From Virgibacillus subterraneus (GTDB lineage Bacteria; Bacillota; Bacilli; Bacillales; Amphibacillaceae), in contig NZ_FOEH01000001.1 of assembly GCF_900110695.1 (NCBI RefSeq), positions 1,178,001-1,242,000 of the forward strand: a stretch of 64,000 nt of DNA, in the 5' to 3' direction. The notes below the pieces were generated by a model. The model saw only the letters and a list, made by a program, of their open reading frames with translations, did no database searches and was not told where the DNA came from. Position numbers and translations under genes: made by a program. Below, piece by piece: positions 1 through 9,684 of this stretch (its first letter is position 1; every line of letters begins with the position of its first letter).

Positions 1-296
1 ATGAAATTGCGAAAGAACTTACCGAAAAAGTTTTAAATGATAGAGATTTCTCAGAGAGTGATGTTGCAGTCATGGTAAATGGGTTAGGTGCGACACCTGA
101 AATGGAACTTTATATTGTGAATAAAAGCGTGCAAGAAATCTTGAAAGAAAAAGGAATCAAGGTTTACAAAACATTTGTAGGTGAATATATGACATCATTA
201 GAAATGGCAGGCTGTTCAGTATCATTATTAAAGCTAGATGACGAAATAAAGTCATTACTTAATGCGGAGTCGTCAGCACCTGCTTTTCGTATCTAA
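1..296 (+). CDS. dhaK: Dihydroxyacetone kinase subunit DhaK, 3' part (5' end outside window)
   Basis: Only the last ~97 codons are present; reading begins at base 3 and the gene starts left of the window. The conserved C-terminal lobe of the DHA-binding subunit is visible (MVNGLGATPEMELYI, then GEYMTSLEMAGCSVSLLKLDDE). In this family DhaK binds dihydroxyacetone covalently through a His hemiaminal; that residue is not in this fragment. The fragment is followed after 13 bases by dhaL and then dhaM, the usual PTS-dependent DHA kinase order. The complex phosphorylates dihydroxyacetone to DHAP using phosphate from PEP via EI/HPr, DhaM and the ADP bound to DhaL. Confidence 0.93.
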   Translation, partial: EIAKELTEKVLNDRDFSESDVAVMVNGLGATPEMELYIVNKSVQEILKEKGIKVYKTFVGEYMTSLEMAGCSVSLLKLDDEIKSLLNAESSAPAFRI

Positions 297-309
297 AGGA
301 GTGTATGAC

Positions 310-933
310 ATGGGATTACAAGTAACCGAAGCAGTTGAATGGATGAAAAGAATTAATGAAAAAATCCATATCAATAAGGAATATCTAACATCACTTGATC
401 AACCAATTGGTGACGGTGATCATGGGATAAACATGGCACGAGGATTTCAGGAAGTAAGCAATAAAATTACGATGGAGAATTATGAAAATGTCGCTGAATT
501 ATTAAAGGATGTAGCTATGACATTAATGTCTAAAGTCGGTGGTGCATCCGGGCCATTATTTGGGACGGCATTTCTAAAAATGTCCTTAGTAGCAAAAGGG
601 AGTGATACGATTAATCATGATAACATTACAAGGATGTTAGAAGAAGCGGTTAATGGTGTCAAACAGCGAGGAAAGGCTGTGGAAGGTGAGAAGACACTTA
701 TTGATGTTTGGTCGCCAATGGTTGAGTACTTCAAAAGAGTCGATCGTTTTAAAGCAGGTGAAATAGCAGGTGAAGCAAAGAAAGCCATGGAAAACACAAA
801 GGATATTATGGCAACTAAGGGAAGAGCAGCTTATTTCAAAGAAAAATCAATTGGACACATCGATCCAGGAGCGGCTACATCCTTTTATATGTTTGAGGCA
901 TTATCTGAAGTGATTAAAGCAGGTGAAAAGTAA
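310..933 (+). CDS. dhaL: Dihydroxyacetone kinase ADP-binding subunit DhaL
   Basis: A 207-aa cytosolic protein. The nucleotide-binding signature DQPIGDGDHGINM lies at residues 30-42 (Asp30, Asp35 and Asp37 correspond to the Mg/ADP ligands of the family), followed by GGASGPLFGTAF. DhaL carries a tightly bound ADP that is phosphorylated by DhaM and passes the phosphate to dihydroxyacetone on DhaK. The frame stays open to 262, but ATG 310 is chosen because aaaggag lies 8 bases upstream and the protein then begins MGLQVTEAVEW, as in homologues. The stop overlaps the dhaM start by one base (taatg), indicating translational coupling. Confidence 0.95.
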   Translation: MGLQVTEAVEWMKRINEKIHINKEYLTSLDQPIGDGDHGINMARGFQEVSNKITMENYENVAELLKDVAMTLMSKVGGASGPLFGTAFLKMSLVAKGSDTINHDNITRMLEEAVNGVKQRGKAVEGEKTLIDVWSPMVEYFKRVDRFKAGEIAGEAKKAMENTKDIMATKGRAAYFKEKSIGHIDPGAATSFYMFEALSEVIKAGEK

Positions 934-1307
934 TGTCTTACGTTGGTATCGTATTGATTTCGCATAGTAATAAGGTGGCTGAGGGAATAAAAGATATTAT
1001 CCGCCAAGTGATTAAAGAAGTACCTATTGAAATTGCTGGTGGTACGGACGAAAATGATATTGGAACAAGCATTGATAAGATACAGCTGGCTATAGATCGT
1101 GCAAATGACGGGAATGGAGTATTGCTTTTTTATGATATTGGAAGTGCAAAGATGAATGCTGAAGTAGCTCTTGAAATGACGGGAATAGATAATATCAAAA
1201 TAATAGAAGCCCCATTACTTGAAGGAGCATATGTGGCAGCTGTGGAATCCGGCATGGGTAAGGATATTGAAAATGTGTATTCCGCTTTAATGAAGGAGTT
1301 TGGATAA
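933..1307 (+). CDS. dhaM: PTS-dependent DHA kinase phosphotransferase subunit DhaM (EIIA-Man-like domain only)
   Basis: A 124-aa single-domain protein of the mannose-type EIIA fold. The N-terminus MSYVGIVLISHSNKVAEG carries the expected phosphorylated His (His11). It takes phosphate from HPr and rephosphorylates the ADP on DhaL. Unlike the E. coli protein, it has no fused HPr or EI-like domains, which is the common short form in Firmicutes. It is last in dhaKLM, and the next gene is glpD after a 224-base leader region. Its phosphate would come from the general PTS; the EI gene ptsI is in this window at 39725-41431. Confidence 0.92.
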   Translation: MSYVGIVLISHSNKVAEGIKDIIRQVIKEVPIEIAGGTDENDIGTSIDKIQLAIDRANDGNGVLLFYDIGSAKMNAEVALEMTGIDNIKIIEAPLLEGAYVAAVESGMGKDIENVYSALMKEFG

Positions 1308-1363
1308 CATAATACCGGAGAAGTAAAAGATTAAATTGCTTTACCTATTTTGAAGAATTGTGC

Positions 1364-1475
1364 TACAATATAATTAAGTTAATAGATGTGTCGGAGAAAT
1401 GGAGAAACCACAAATTGCTGATGATTAGTAGAGTTCATTAGTTTATTTTTGTGGTTTCTTTTTTTCTAGTATATA
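1364..1475 (+). promoter_or_regulatory. glpD leader with GlpP-type terminator/antiterminator
   Basis: A -10-like TATAAT sits at 1369-1374 with a poor -35. Downstream is an 11-bp inverted repeat, gaaaccacaaa (1404-1414) against tttgtggtttc (1448-1458), followed at once by a run of T (1459-1465), i.e. an intrinsic terminator 70 bases before glpD. In Bacillus the glpD leader has the same design: GlpP bound to glycerol-3-phosphate prevents termination. glpP itself is not in the window, so the regulator is assigned from family knowledge. Confidence 0.75.
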
Positions 1476-1531
1476 TGTAATGGCCTTTATAATGATAGTA
1501 ATAGCATGGATTATAAGGAGAGTGTAGTAAT

Positions 1532-3190
1532 ATGACAACTTTTTCAAGTTATCATAGAGAAGAAAACTTTCAGCAAATTAAAGGGAATGAACTTGATGTC
1601 CTGGTTATTGGTGGTGGTATTACTGGAGCGGGAATCGCACTTGATGCGAAGACACGCGGGCTGAATACTGCGGTTTTCGAAATGCAGGATTTTGCCGCTG
1701 GCACCTCAAGCCGCTCGACCAAACTTGTTCATGGCGGCCTTCGATATTTAAAACAGTATGAAGTTAAGATGGTTGCTGAGGTTGGAAAAGAACGGGAGAT
1801 TGTCTATGAAAACGGCCCACATGTTACCACACCTGAGTGGATGATGCTCCCGTTCTATAAAGATGGTAACTTTGGACCGTTTACAACAAGTATTGGGTTA
1901 CGTGTTTATGATTTTTTAGCAGGAGTAAAGAAAGACGAGCGCAGGAAAATGTTGAAGCCTGGTGAAGCACTGGAAAAAGAACCACTTGTTAAGGAAAAAA
2001 GTCTTAAAGGTGCAGGGTACTACGTTGAATATAAAACGGATGATGCACGGCTCACGATTGAAGTAATGAAAAAAGCAGTTGAAAAAGGTGCATATGCCAT
2101 CAATTATGCTAAGGTCGTTGATTTTATTTATAAATCCGGAAAAATTGAAGGTGCATTAGTCGAGGATCAAATTAGTGGCGAAACACATAATGTTTATGCT
2201 AAAAAAATAATCAATGCTGGTGGACCGTGGGTGGATAACCTACGTGAAATAGATGGTTCCAAACAGGGGAAATCACTGCAGTTAACAAAAGGGGTACACT
2301 TAGTATTTTCAAAAGACAGGTTTCCTTTACAACAAGCTATTTATTTTGATGCACCAGATGGACGAATGATATTTGCCATACCACGAAATAAAATTACCTA
2401 TGTAGGAACTACCGATACAAGCTATAAAGGAGATATATCACATCCAACTATGACGGTAAATGATCGTGATTACTTGCTTAATACGATTAATTTTATGTTC
2501 CCTTCGTTAGATATGACAAAAGATGATGTGGAATCAAGTTATGCAGGGTTAAGGCCATTAATTGCCGAGGAAGGTAAAGATCCGGGTGAAATCTCCCGGA
2601 AAGATGAAATTTTCATTTCTGATTCTGGTCTTATTTCAATGGCTGGTGGAAAATTAACTGGGTATCGTAAAATGGCGGAAGAGGCTGTTAATACGATTGT
2701 TGAACAGCTGAAAAATGAAGATGGAATCCTTTATTCTTATTCTGATACAGAACATCTTCCTATTTCTGGTGGTGAAGTTGGCGGCTCAAAAGGTTTCCAA
2801 CGCTTCAAGGATCGAAAAGTTGCTGAAGCAATAGCATTGGGAATTGATGAAGAAACAGCATTATTTTTAATTCAAAAATATGGAGCAAATATTGATAAAG
2901 TTTTTGAATTTTATCAAGGGGAAAAGCCAACTGCGGATGAAGCTGGGATTGATCACGTAGTTTTTGCGGAACTAACATATGCTCTTGAGCATGAAATGAT
3001 ATTTAAACCAGTTGACTTCTTCGTGCGGCGGACTGGAGCATTATTTTTCGATATTGATTTCGTGTGGGCACATAAGGATAGGGTTATTGATTATATGGCA
3101 GAAGCATTGCACTGGGGTGCAGCCCAGAAAGAAAGCTATACGGCCGAACTAGAACAGTTATTAGATGAAGCAGTAAATCCGGTTGAGTAA
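1532..3190 (+). CDS. glpD: Aerobic glycerol-3-phosphate dehydrogenase
   Basis: A 552-aa FAD-dependent, membrane-associated enzyme that oxidises sn-glycerol-3-phosphate to DHAP and passes electrons to menaquinone. The N-terminal dinucleotide-binding fold is clear: DVLVIGGGITGAGIALDAKTRG around residues 22-43 (GxGxxG), then GTSSRSTKLVHGGLRYL, a GlpD signature. The length is normal for Bacillus GlpD. The ATG follows an aaggag-type site. Expression is probably controlled by the leader terminator upstream. It sits beside dhaKLM rather than glpF/glpK, so glycerol and DHA breakdown converge on DHAP at this locus; glycerol kinase and facilitator genes must be elsewhere. Confidence 0.96.
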   Translation: MTTFSSYHREENFQQIKGNELDVLVIGGGITGAGIALDAKTRGLNTAVFEMQDFAAGTSSRSTKLVHGGLRYLKQYEVKMVAEVGKEREIVYENGPHVTTPEWMMLPFYKDGNFGPFTTSIGLRVYDFLAGVKKDERRKMLKPGEALEKEPLVKEKSLKGAGYYVEYKTDDARLTIEVMKKAVEKGAYAINYAKVVDFIYKSGKIEGALVEDQISGETHNVYAKKIINAGGPWVDNLREIDGSKQGKSLQLTKGVHLVFSKDRFPLQQAIYFDAPDGRMIFAIPRNKITYVGTTDTSYKGDISHPTMTVNDRDYLLNTINFMFPSLDMTKDDVESSYAGLRPLIAEEGKDPGEISRKDEIFISDSGLISMAGGKLTGYRKMAEEAVNTIVEQLKNEDGILYSYSDTEHLPISGGEVGGSKGFQRFKDRKVAEAIALGIDEETALFLIQKYGANIDKVFEFYQGEKPTADEAGIDHVVFAELTYALEHEMIFKPVDFFVRRTGALFFDIDFVWAHKDRVIDYMAEALHWGAAQKESYTAELEQLLDEAVNPVE

Positions 3191-3213
3191 ATTTCACTCA
3201 GCCGGGTTTTTTT
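3179..3213 (+). terminator. Intrinsic terminator of glpD
   Basis: The stem ccggttgag / ctcagccgg includes one G-U pair and is followed by seven T. The left arm overlaps the last codons of glpD. Confidence 0.85.
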
Positions 3214-3298
3214 GCGATATAACGGCCTGGATTGAAAGAGTGACGGTAGCTAACCAAAAGTGACTGGTTCTGTCATCTAGTATAAGTTTGGAGTTTCT

Positions 3299-4333
3299 TC
3301 AAATGGAATATTCCTGTTGTAACCTCATGAGTCTGTTTGCTGGTATATAAGATTTCTGTGGGTAGCCTTGGGAGGACGGGGCATGGTACTTCCTTGTCCT
3401 GTTATTGCCCGACTGTCTAAGTTCCATACCTGTTAGTAATGTATAAGGCGTTCGCGGCGATTTAATCTTAAGAATTTGCTGGCATTGGCTGTTAGTAATA
3501 GTGTCTCCATGAATAAGGAAATAATCATATATGACTTGTTCATGGGCTTTTGTATCTGTGTTTTTACATCCTGAGCAAAGCCATTTTTTATACAACCTTT
3601 TCATAGGAGACTTGTTGCATTTCGTGCATAGAATCCCGTCTATAAAATGATGCTCAGCTAAACCGAGCTGTTGCAGGATATTTGTTCGAAGTGGCTCATC
3701 TGCCTGTTGAAGTTGTCTACCAATTTCCTGTACTGCTGGCATGGTCAATGAATCCTTTGAATAAAGGTTATTCAGTCTCTCTATTTGGAGTTGCAAACTT
3801 GCTGTATGAATGATCTTATTATATACCGTTGTATCCTGATGAACATTTTCAACGATTGTGGAAGGATACGCAACTACGACAAGCGTTTCAATTGGTATGT
3901 TAAAAAACCCGCGATGTACAAGCCATGTCTTCAAATGGTTTTTTTGAGCTTCTGCCTGCAGAATAGGATCTTTATAAGAATTTATCCGGCCATTTACTTT
4001 TTGAGTTAACTGATGCTGTTTGGAATCATAGCTGAATATGCCTTTATAGTTTTTTATCTCCAGGATACAAATAAATTTTTTTGTGAGGATAAGCGTGTCA
4101 ATTTGAAAATAAAATGGGGGATTTTTCAAACGTAACCCTCTAAGAATAACAAAGTCATTACGCCGAAATGTGGAAATTGTATAGTCAACTGCGCTTTCGC
4201 CATCATATCCTGCCTTTTCCTTTTTATATCCAGCAATGATTTTTTCATTAAACCAGAGATCTCCTTTAAGCCGTCTCAGCAATGCCTCGTAAATTAACAG
4301 ATCGTATGATTTTTTTCTATAATTTTCGAACAA
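3299..4333 (-). CDS. NERD-domain (nuclease-related) protein with C-terminal zinc finger
   Basis: About 344 aa. Residues ~40-170 form a NERD domain: GESAVD, FQIDTLILT and ICILEIKNYKG match the acidic and Lys positions of this restriction-endonuclease-like fold. Then comes a four-Cys finger (CTKC...CSGC, about residues 240-260) and a basic C-terminal part. NERD proteins are thought to act on DNA; no specific role is established. The frame opens at GTG 4342, but that codon is inside the aaggag site. TTG at 4333 lies 8 bases after aaggag and is the better start. The gene stands alone between converging glpD and a tandem-repeat array. Confidence 0.8.
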   Translation of the reverse strand: MFENYRKKSYDLLIYEALLRRLKGDLWFNEKIIAGYKKEKAGYDGESAVDYTISTFRRNDFVILRGLRLKNPPFYFQIDTLILTKKFICILEIKNYKGIFSYDSKQHQLTQKVNGRINSYKDPILQAEAQKNHLKTWLVHRGFFNIPIETLVVVAYPSTIVENVHQDTTVYNKIIHTASLQLQIERLNNLYSKDSLTMPAVQEIGRQLQQADEPLRTNILQQLGLAEHHFIDGILCTKCNKSPMKRLYKKWLCSGCKNTDTKAHEQVIYDYFLIHGDTITNSQCQQILKIKSPRTPYTLLTGMELRQSGNNRTRKYHAPSSQGYPQKSYIPANRLMRLQQEYSI

Positions 4334-4434
4334 ATTGCTCACTCCTTATATTCCTAATAATAGATTTTCTCCATCTAAATGCAATTTCCTTCTGTAATTT
4401 GTGTCTAAAATATGAACGTGAAATGAATAAACCC

Positions 4435-4660
4435 AGCAGAAGAAGGCATGAATCGCCAGAAGGAGGGAGTGAATCAACAGAAGAAAGGCGTGAATCAGCA
4501 GAAGGAAGGCGTGAATCAGCAGAAGAAGGCATGAATCAACAGAAGGAGTGAGTGAATCGCCAGAAGAAAGGTGTGAATCAACAGAAGGAGTGAGTGAATC
4601 AGCAGAAGGAAGACGTGAATCGCCAGAAGAAGGCGTGAATCAACAGAAGAAGGCGTGAAT
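4435..4660. repeat. Tandem array, 11 units of 20-21 bp
   Basis: Eleven consecutive units of the pattern cagaag-purine-rich-gtgaatc, varying mainly at the first two bases and in the purine block. The unit length is 20 or 21. The array lies in the 600-base gap upstream of the NERD gene. Open frames crossing it are an artefact of the repeat. The rest of the 4343-4951 gap holds an operator-like palindrome and the RBS of the next gene. Confidence 0.95.
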
Positions 4661-4752
4661 ATCAAAAGAAGGAGTAAAAACTAACAACTTCAGCAACACT
4701 TTACCGCCACAACTAATAAAAACTTTAGAAATTCCTCTAAGATTTGTTGCGC

Positions 4753-4775
4753 TTTACGTTAACATTAATGGTAAA
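4753..4775 (+). promoter_or_regulatory. Possible MerR-type operator upstream of acyl-CoA dehydrogenase
   Basis: An imperfect inverted repeat with ends tttac...gtaaa and a gttaacattaatg centre. It resembles the TTTACGT-type operators of MerR-family regulators of acyl-CoA and branched-chain catabolism known from other bacteria. No such regulator gene is in the window. This is pattern similarity only. Confidence 0.35.
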
Positions 4776-4951
4776 CTAAATTTAGAGAATATTGTGTTTA
4801 TATGAGTGAAGGAAAAGGCATATACGGCTGCATATTTTTCATGTGTCAAACAGAATAACTATATGAAAAATTGGAAGCGCTGCTACGATATGTGACCGGT
4901 AAATTATTGAAGAAAAAGCTATGTAAACACAATAGCGGGGAGGTAAGTTAA

Positions 4952-6634
4952 GTGAAAAATTTTTACACATCTGATAATAAAATTCAGGCCATTCTAAAAA
5001 GTAATTTGCCTGCGGATTTTTTTCGGCATGCTAATGAATCGTTAACTAATTTTGGAGAAAGGGTCGCTACAGCCATCGATGAACGTGCTGCCCACACGGA
5101 TCGTGAGGGTCAGCCAAGATTAGTCAAATATGACAAAATGGGTAATGATATTTCACATGTTTGGGTGAATGAAGGTTATAAGCAAACCGTGAAAGAAACC
5201 TATAACACTGGTATTGTCGGGTATGTTCATAAAGAAATTCCGGAACTGGGTCATCAGGGTAATTATCTATATTCATTTGCACAAGGATATTTATTATCAC
5301 AGGCAGAACCAGGGTTTTATTGTCCTGTCACACTAACAATGGCTACTGCTTATTTGATTGATCATTATGCTGATCAGGTATTAAAGGATAAATTCCTTCC
5401 ACATGTTCTCGCAACGGGTGACGTGGAATTGTTTGAAGGGGCCACTTTTCTAACAGAACGTCAAGGTGGATCAGATGTAGGTGCAAACGAGGTGGAAGCG
5501 ATTGAACAAGACGGTTATTACACACTTCAAGGAGAAAAGTATTTTGCAAGTAATGCCGGGATGTGCGGCGTAGCAATGGTGCTTGCAAGAGTGAACGGAG
5601 CACAGCCAGGAACAAAAGGATTAAGTTTATTCCTTGTACCATGGAAGGATAACAATATAGCCATTCGCCGGTTAAAAGATAAACTTGGTGTAAGAGCAGT
5701 ACCGTCAGCTGAAGTTGAACTTGATGGCGCAAAAGGGTATCTAGTAGGTGATGCCAAAAAGGGATTCAAGTATATGATGGAAGCCCTGAATTTGTCACGT
5801 GTCTGTAATGCTGTAGCATCACTAGGCATCATGCGCAGAGCATTCACAGAGGCTAGAGATTACGCGATGGAGCGGGAGGCCTTTGGAAATAAACTGATTG
5901 CATACCCGATGATTCAGGAAACCTTAGTCCAACTGGCGGTAAAGCTGGAAGTTGAGACAAGTTCTACTTTCAAGCTAATTAATTTGTTTGATAAAGTTAT
6001 GCAAAAAAATTCAAGTGCGACAACAAATGAACAGGCTCTCTTACGTTTGTATATTGCTATTTTGAAAAAAGAAACAGCGGAACAATCAATTGCTTTTTGC
6101 CATGAAGCGATTGAAATGCATGGAGGTAATGGATATATTGAAGACTTTGTGACACCAAGACTGCTGCGTGATGCCCAAGTGCTGACTGTTTGGGAGGGAA
6201 CTGCTAACATACTTGGATTAGAAGTCATGCGACTTATGGAGAAATTCCGTATTCACGAAGTGTTCATACAGGAGATGAAGGAGCAGCTGGAAACACTGCC
6301 AAATGGGGACCTAACAGAGCCATTATTTACTGCAATATATGATTTGGAAAAATTCATGAATAAAATTCAACAGATGGATGAACGAACCCGTCTTATGTAT
6401 CCTAAAAAAATTGCCAAAAAAATGGCTGCAATTTTTGAGGGAATAAATGCAGTAATAGAAGCCTATGGTTCAGGGAAGAGTCAAGCACGTGAAATGGCCA
6501 TTGCAAAAGTATTCATAAATATGACATTTGAAACCAAAGAGGATGCATTACCACTTGATTATTTTGATTTGATTGTAAGAGAAGATGTAACAGAAAAGAC
6601 TGTATCAAGCAACAAATCGGATGAAGAATCATAA
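4952..6634 (+). CDS. Acyl-CoA dehydrogenase, AidB-like long subfamily
   Basis: A 560-aa predicted FAD enzyme starting at GTG behind gggaggt. It is longer than the ~380-aa canonical acyl-CoA dehydrogenases and has an AidB/ACAD11-like layout. CPVTLTMATAYL is followed by LTERQGGSDVGANEV (flavin/substrate region, ~residue 155-180), EREAFGNKLIAYPM (~residue 310), and EMHGGNGYIEDFVTPRLLRDAQ with VWEGTANILGLEVMRL (~residues 388-430). A helical C-terminal extension of ~120 residues follows. The substrate is unknown; a role in catabolism of acyl-CoA is most likely, while the DNA-protection role proposed for E. coli AidB should not be assumed. It appears monocistronic. Confidence 0.85.
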   Translation: MKNFYTSDNKIQAILKSNLPADFFRHANESLTNFGERVATAIDERAAHTDREGQPRLVKYDKMGNDISHVWVNEGYKQTVKETYNTGIVGYVHKEIPELGHQGNYLYSFAQGYLLSQAEPGFYCPVTLTMATAYLIDHYADQVLKDKFLPHVLATGDVELFEGATFLTERQGGSDVGANEVEAIEQDGYYTLQGEKYFASNAGMCGVAMVLARVNGAQPGTKGLSLFLVPWKDNNIAIRRLKDKLGVRAVPSAEVELDGAKGYLVGDAKKGFKYMMEALNLSRVCNAVASLGIMRRAFTEARDYAMEREAFGNKLIAYPMIQETLVQLAVKLEVETSSTFKLINLFDKVMQKNSSATTNEQALLRLYIAILKKETAEQSIAFCHEAIEMHGGNGYIEDFVTPRLLRDAQVLTVWEGTANILGLEVMRLMEKFRIHEVFIQEMKEQLETLPNGDLTEPLFTAIYDLEKFMNKIQQMDERTRLMYPKKIAKKMAAIFEGINAVIEAYGSGKSQAREMAIAKVFINMTFETKEDALPLDYFDLIVREDVTEKTVSSNKSDEES

Positions 6635-6836
6635 AACTCCACAGTGAGCGTTCTGCGAGCGAGGAGACGCTAAAGGCACCGATGGTATCCTGAACGGTGT
6701 CTTAACTTCTATTATTTTTCCTCATACGCTGAAGTTATATCTAATAGAAACAACCTTTATTTATTACATATATAAATCTCCTGAAAACTGTGATATACTT
6801 TGTTCGGTAAGTTTTCGACAAATTGGGGGGATACAC
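6635..6836. other. Intergenic region with a weak hairpin
   Basis: Contains a small inverted repeat, gcaccg...cggtgt (about 6677-6702), followed by a T/A-rich stretch that may terminate the preceding gene. A TATACT -10-like hexamer lies at 6794-6799 before the next gene. Confidence 0.4.
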
Positions 6837-7841
6837 ATGCATCATATTGAAAATAAATCAGATGGAAGACAACATAATGTTATCCCTTTTATACCAGATG
6901 GCGAATTTTATTTCACAAAAGGTGTAGAAGCATTTCAGAAAAGGAAGTTCGATTCTTCTATAAAATGGCTTGTTAAAGCGGTTGAAATGACACCGAAAGA
7001 TAATTTGTATAAATGTCAATTGTCAATAATATATACTGAAGTTGGTTCTTATCATGAAGCAAATCAGCTTTTAACAAAAGTACTTCAATCATCAGATGGT
7101 CAATATACGGATTGCTATTATTTATTAGCAAACAATTACGCACATTTAGGGTTATTAAATGATGCAAAAAAATATGCGAAATCATATCTTGATAAAGAGC
7201 CGGATGGCGACTTTTGTGATGAAGCAGAACAATTACTGGAATTAATCGATTTCGATGAAGATGAAAATAACGATTGGGATCTTGAGGAAGAAGATGAACT
7301 GCTAATTTATCAGGAAACAATATTTTACCATATGGACAACATGGAATGGGACAAAGCAATTCCATTACTTGAAGAAATGATGACACTATTTCCAGAACAT
7401 AAATTAACAAAACATGACTACACACACGCCTTATTCTTTTCTGGGTATAAAGATGATGCGGTAGAAATGGAATTGGACATATTAAATGATCAGCCAGATT
7501 CGTTGCACAGTCATGTGAATTTAGCAGTTTTTTTCTATGAGTTGGGTCGCATACAGGAATATGAACGCCATATTAAGGGACTACTAAATGTATATCCAAT
7601 GCATGAACAACAAAAATTGCGAATAGCGGTTACACTTGCAAGAACAGGTGTATATCATGAAGCATATGCACGTTTCTGTAAACTTTCAAAAAGTATTGTT
7701 AAAAATCACTTATCCTATTATAAATGGTATAGCGTAACAGCTTACAAGCTCGGCGAACCTTCCAAATCACTATCATTATGGGAAGAAGGCTGTAAAAAGC
7801 ATCCTAACTTGTCACAAGAGGAAGGTCCGTGGAATGTCTAG
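6837..7841 (+). CDS. yvcD: TPR-repeat protein, YvcD-like
   Basis: A 334-aa soluble protein with several tetratricopeptide-type helical repeats: two near residues 25-110 (e.g. GVEAFQKRKFDSSIKWLVKAVEMTP), an acidic linker around 140-160 (DEDENNDWDLEEEDE), and further repeats to the C-terminus. The ATG follows a gggggg site. TPR proteins mediate protein contacts; the specific function is unknown. The assignment to yvcD rests on position directly upstream of trxB as in B. subtilis, plus the TPR architecture. Confidence 0.75.
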   Translation: MHHIENKSDGRQHNVIPFIPDGEFYFTKGVEAFQKRKFDSSIKWLVKAVEMTPKDNLYKCQLSIIYTEVGSYHEANQLLTKVLQSSDGQYTDCYYLLANNYAHLGLLNDAKKYAKSYLDKEPDGDFCDEAEQLLELIDFDEDENNDWDLEEEDELLIYQETIFYHMDNMEWDKAIPLLEEMMTLFPEHKLTKHDYTHALFFSGYKDDAVEMELDILNDQPDSLHSHVNLAVFFYELGRIQEYERHIKGLLNVYPMHEQQKLRIAVTLARTGVYHEAYARFCKLSKSIVKNHLSYYKWYSVTAYKLGEPSKSLSLWEEGCKKHPNLSQEEGPWNV

Positions 7842-7874
7842 TCTGAGCAGAAAAATAGACTAATTCGCTAACTT

Positions 7875-8880
<1,006 letters not shown>

Positions 8881-9011
8881 CATGGTAATTATAAAAAGTA
8901 ACTTTTCAGAAAGTAATTACTTCTTAACGCTGTTGTAACACGCACGAAATATTTATCAGTTACAATGTAGTTAACTAATTGACCCCCTTTTAATAGATAA
9001 ATTAGTTTATT

Positions 9012-9043
9012 GCGCAGGTGAACTTTCACCTGCGCCTTTTTTT
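9012..9043 (+). terminator. Intrinsic terminator of trxB
   Basis: A strong GC-rich hairpin, gcgcaggtg / cacctgcgc, with a seven-T tail, about 130 bases after trxB. The remaining bases of the 8881-9204 gap show no gene. Confidence 0.9.
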
Positions 9044-9127
9044 GTACTTAGCGACAAGTTGAGTCCTTCTAATGATAAAGAGTTTTTGTAAATACTTGTC
9101 CAAACCTGTCGAATAGAAATCATTTCC

Positions 9128-9157
9128 TTGTTGGTTTTAATTTATTCATTGTATAAT
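9128..9157 (+). promoter_or_regulatory. Likely SigA promoter of the yvcI-rapZ-glmR-whiA-crh operon
   Basis: TTGTTG (9128-9133), an 18-bp spacer and a perfect TATAAT (9152-9157), 48 bases before the Nudix gene. Confidence 0.6.
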
Positions 9158-9204
9158 AGGGATGATATGGACGAATTCCTCTTAACGATTGGGGTGAATT
9201 AGGA

Positions 9205-9669
9205 ATGCAACGTGTTACAAATTGCATATTATTAGATAAAGAGAAAGTCTTATTACTTAAAAAACCACGTCGAGGTTGGTACGCAATACCTGGTGGTAAA
9301 ATGGAACAAGGTGAATCCATTAAGGAATCAGTAGTTCGGGAGTATCAGGAGGAAACTGAACTTCAATTGATAAAGCCATCATTAGCTGGCGCATTCACTT
9401 TCTCTGTTTTTAACGACAAATCTGTTGTTCATGAGTGGATGATGTTTACATTTATTTGCAAGAATTTCACTGGTGAATTGACGGAACATTGTAATGAAGG
9501 AGAATTGGAATGGGTTGCGTTAGATAATATTAAATACTTACCAATGGCTGAAGGGGATAGGAAGATTTTTGAGCATGTACTGTCCTCAGAAGCAATGCTA
9601 TATGGATCTTTTTCATATACTGAAAATTATGAGCTGATTAAATTACGCCTTGATCCAACCAGACCTTGA
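9205..9669 (+). CDS. yvcI: Nudix hydrolase YvcI
   Basis: A 154-aa MutT-like protein. The Nudix box is intact at residues 31-53 (GKMEQGE, seven residues, REYQEET), so hydrolysis of a nucleoside diphosphate linked to another moiety is expected; the physiological substrate is not known from sequence. It is the first gene of the conserved yvcI-rapZ-glmR-whiA-crh operon and is separated from rapZ by 15 bases containing the rapZ RBS. Confidence 0.88.
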   Translation: MQRVTNCILLDKEKVLLLKKPRRGWYAIPGGKMEQGESIKESVVREYQEETELQLIKPSLAGAFTFSVFNDKSVVHEWMMFTFICKNFTGELTEHCNEGELEWVALDNIKYLPMAEGDRKIFEHVLSSEAMLYGSFSYTENYELIKLRLDPTRP

Positions 9670-9684
9670 GGGGAGAAATACGTA

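Noticed and set aside
1381-1475. Riboswitch in front of glpD
   Set aside because: The leader is a simple hairpin terminator as in GlpP-controlled genes; no aptamer-like multi-helix structure is visible.
4282-4551. Open frames on both strands across the 20-21 bp array (Glu/Ser/Arg-rich protein)
   Set aside because: The frame exists only because the repeat lacks stops; composition is the repeat translated, there is no RBS and it overlaps the NERD gene 5' end.
4435-4660. CRISPR array
   Set aside because: Units are contiguous with no unique spacers, the period is only 20-21 bp, and no cas genes are present.
5343-6228. Antisense frames inside the acyl-CoA dehydrogenase gene
   Set aside because: Opposite-strand shadows of a gene with intact family motifs throughout.
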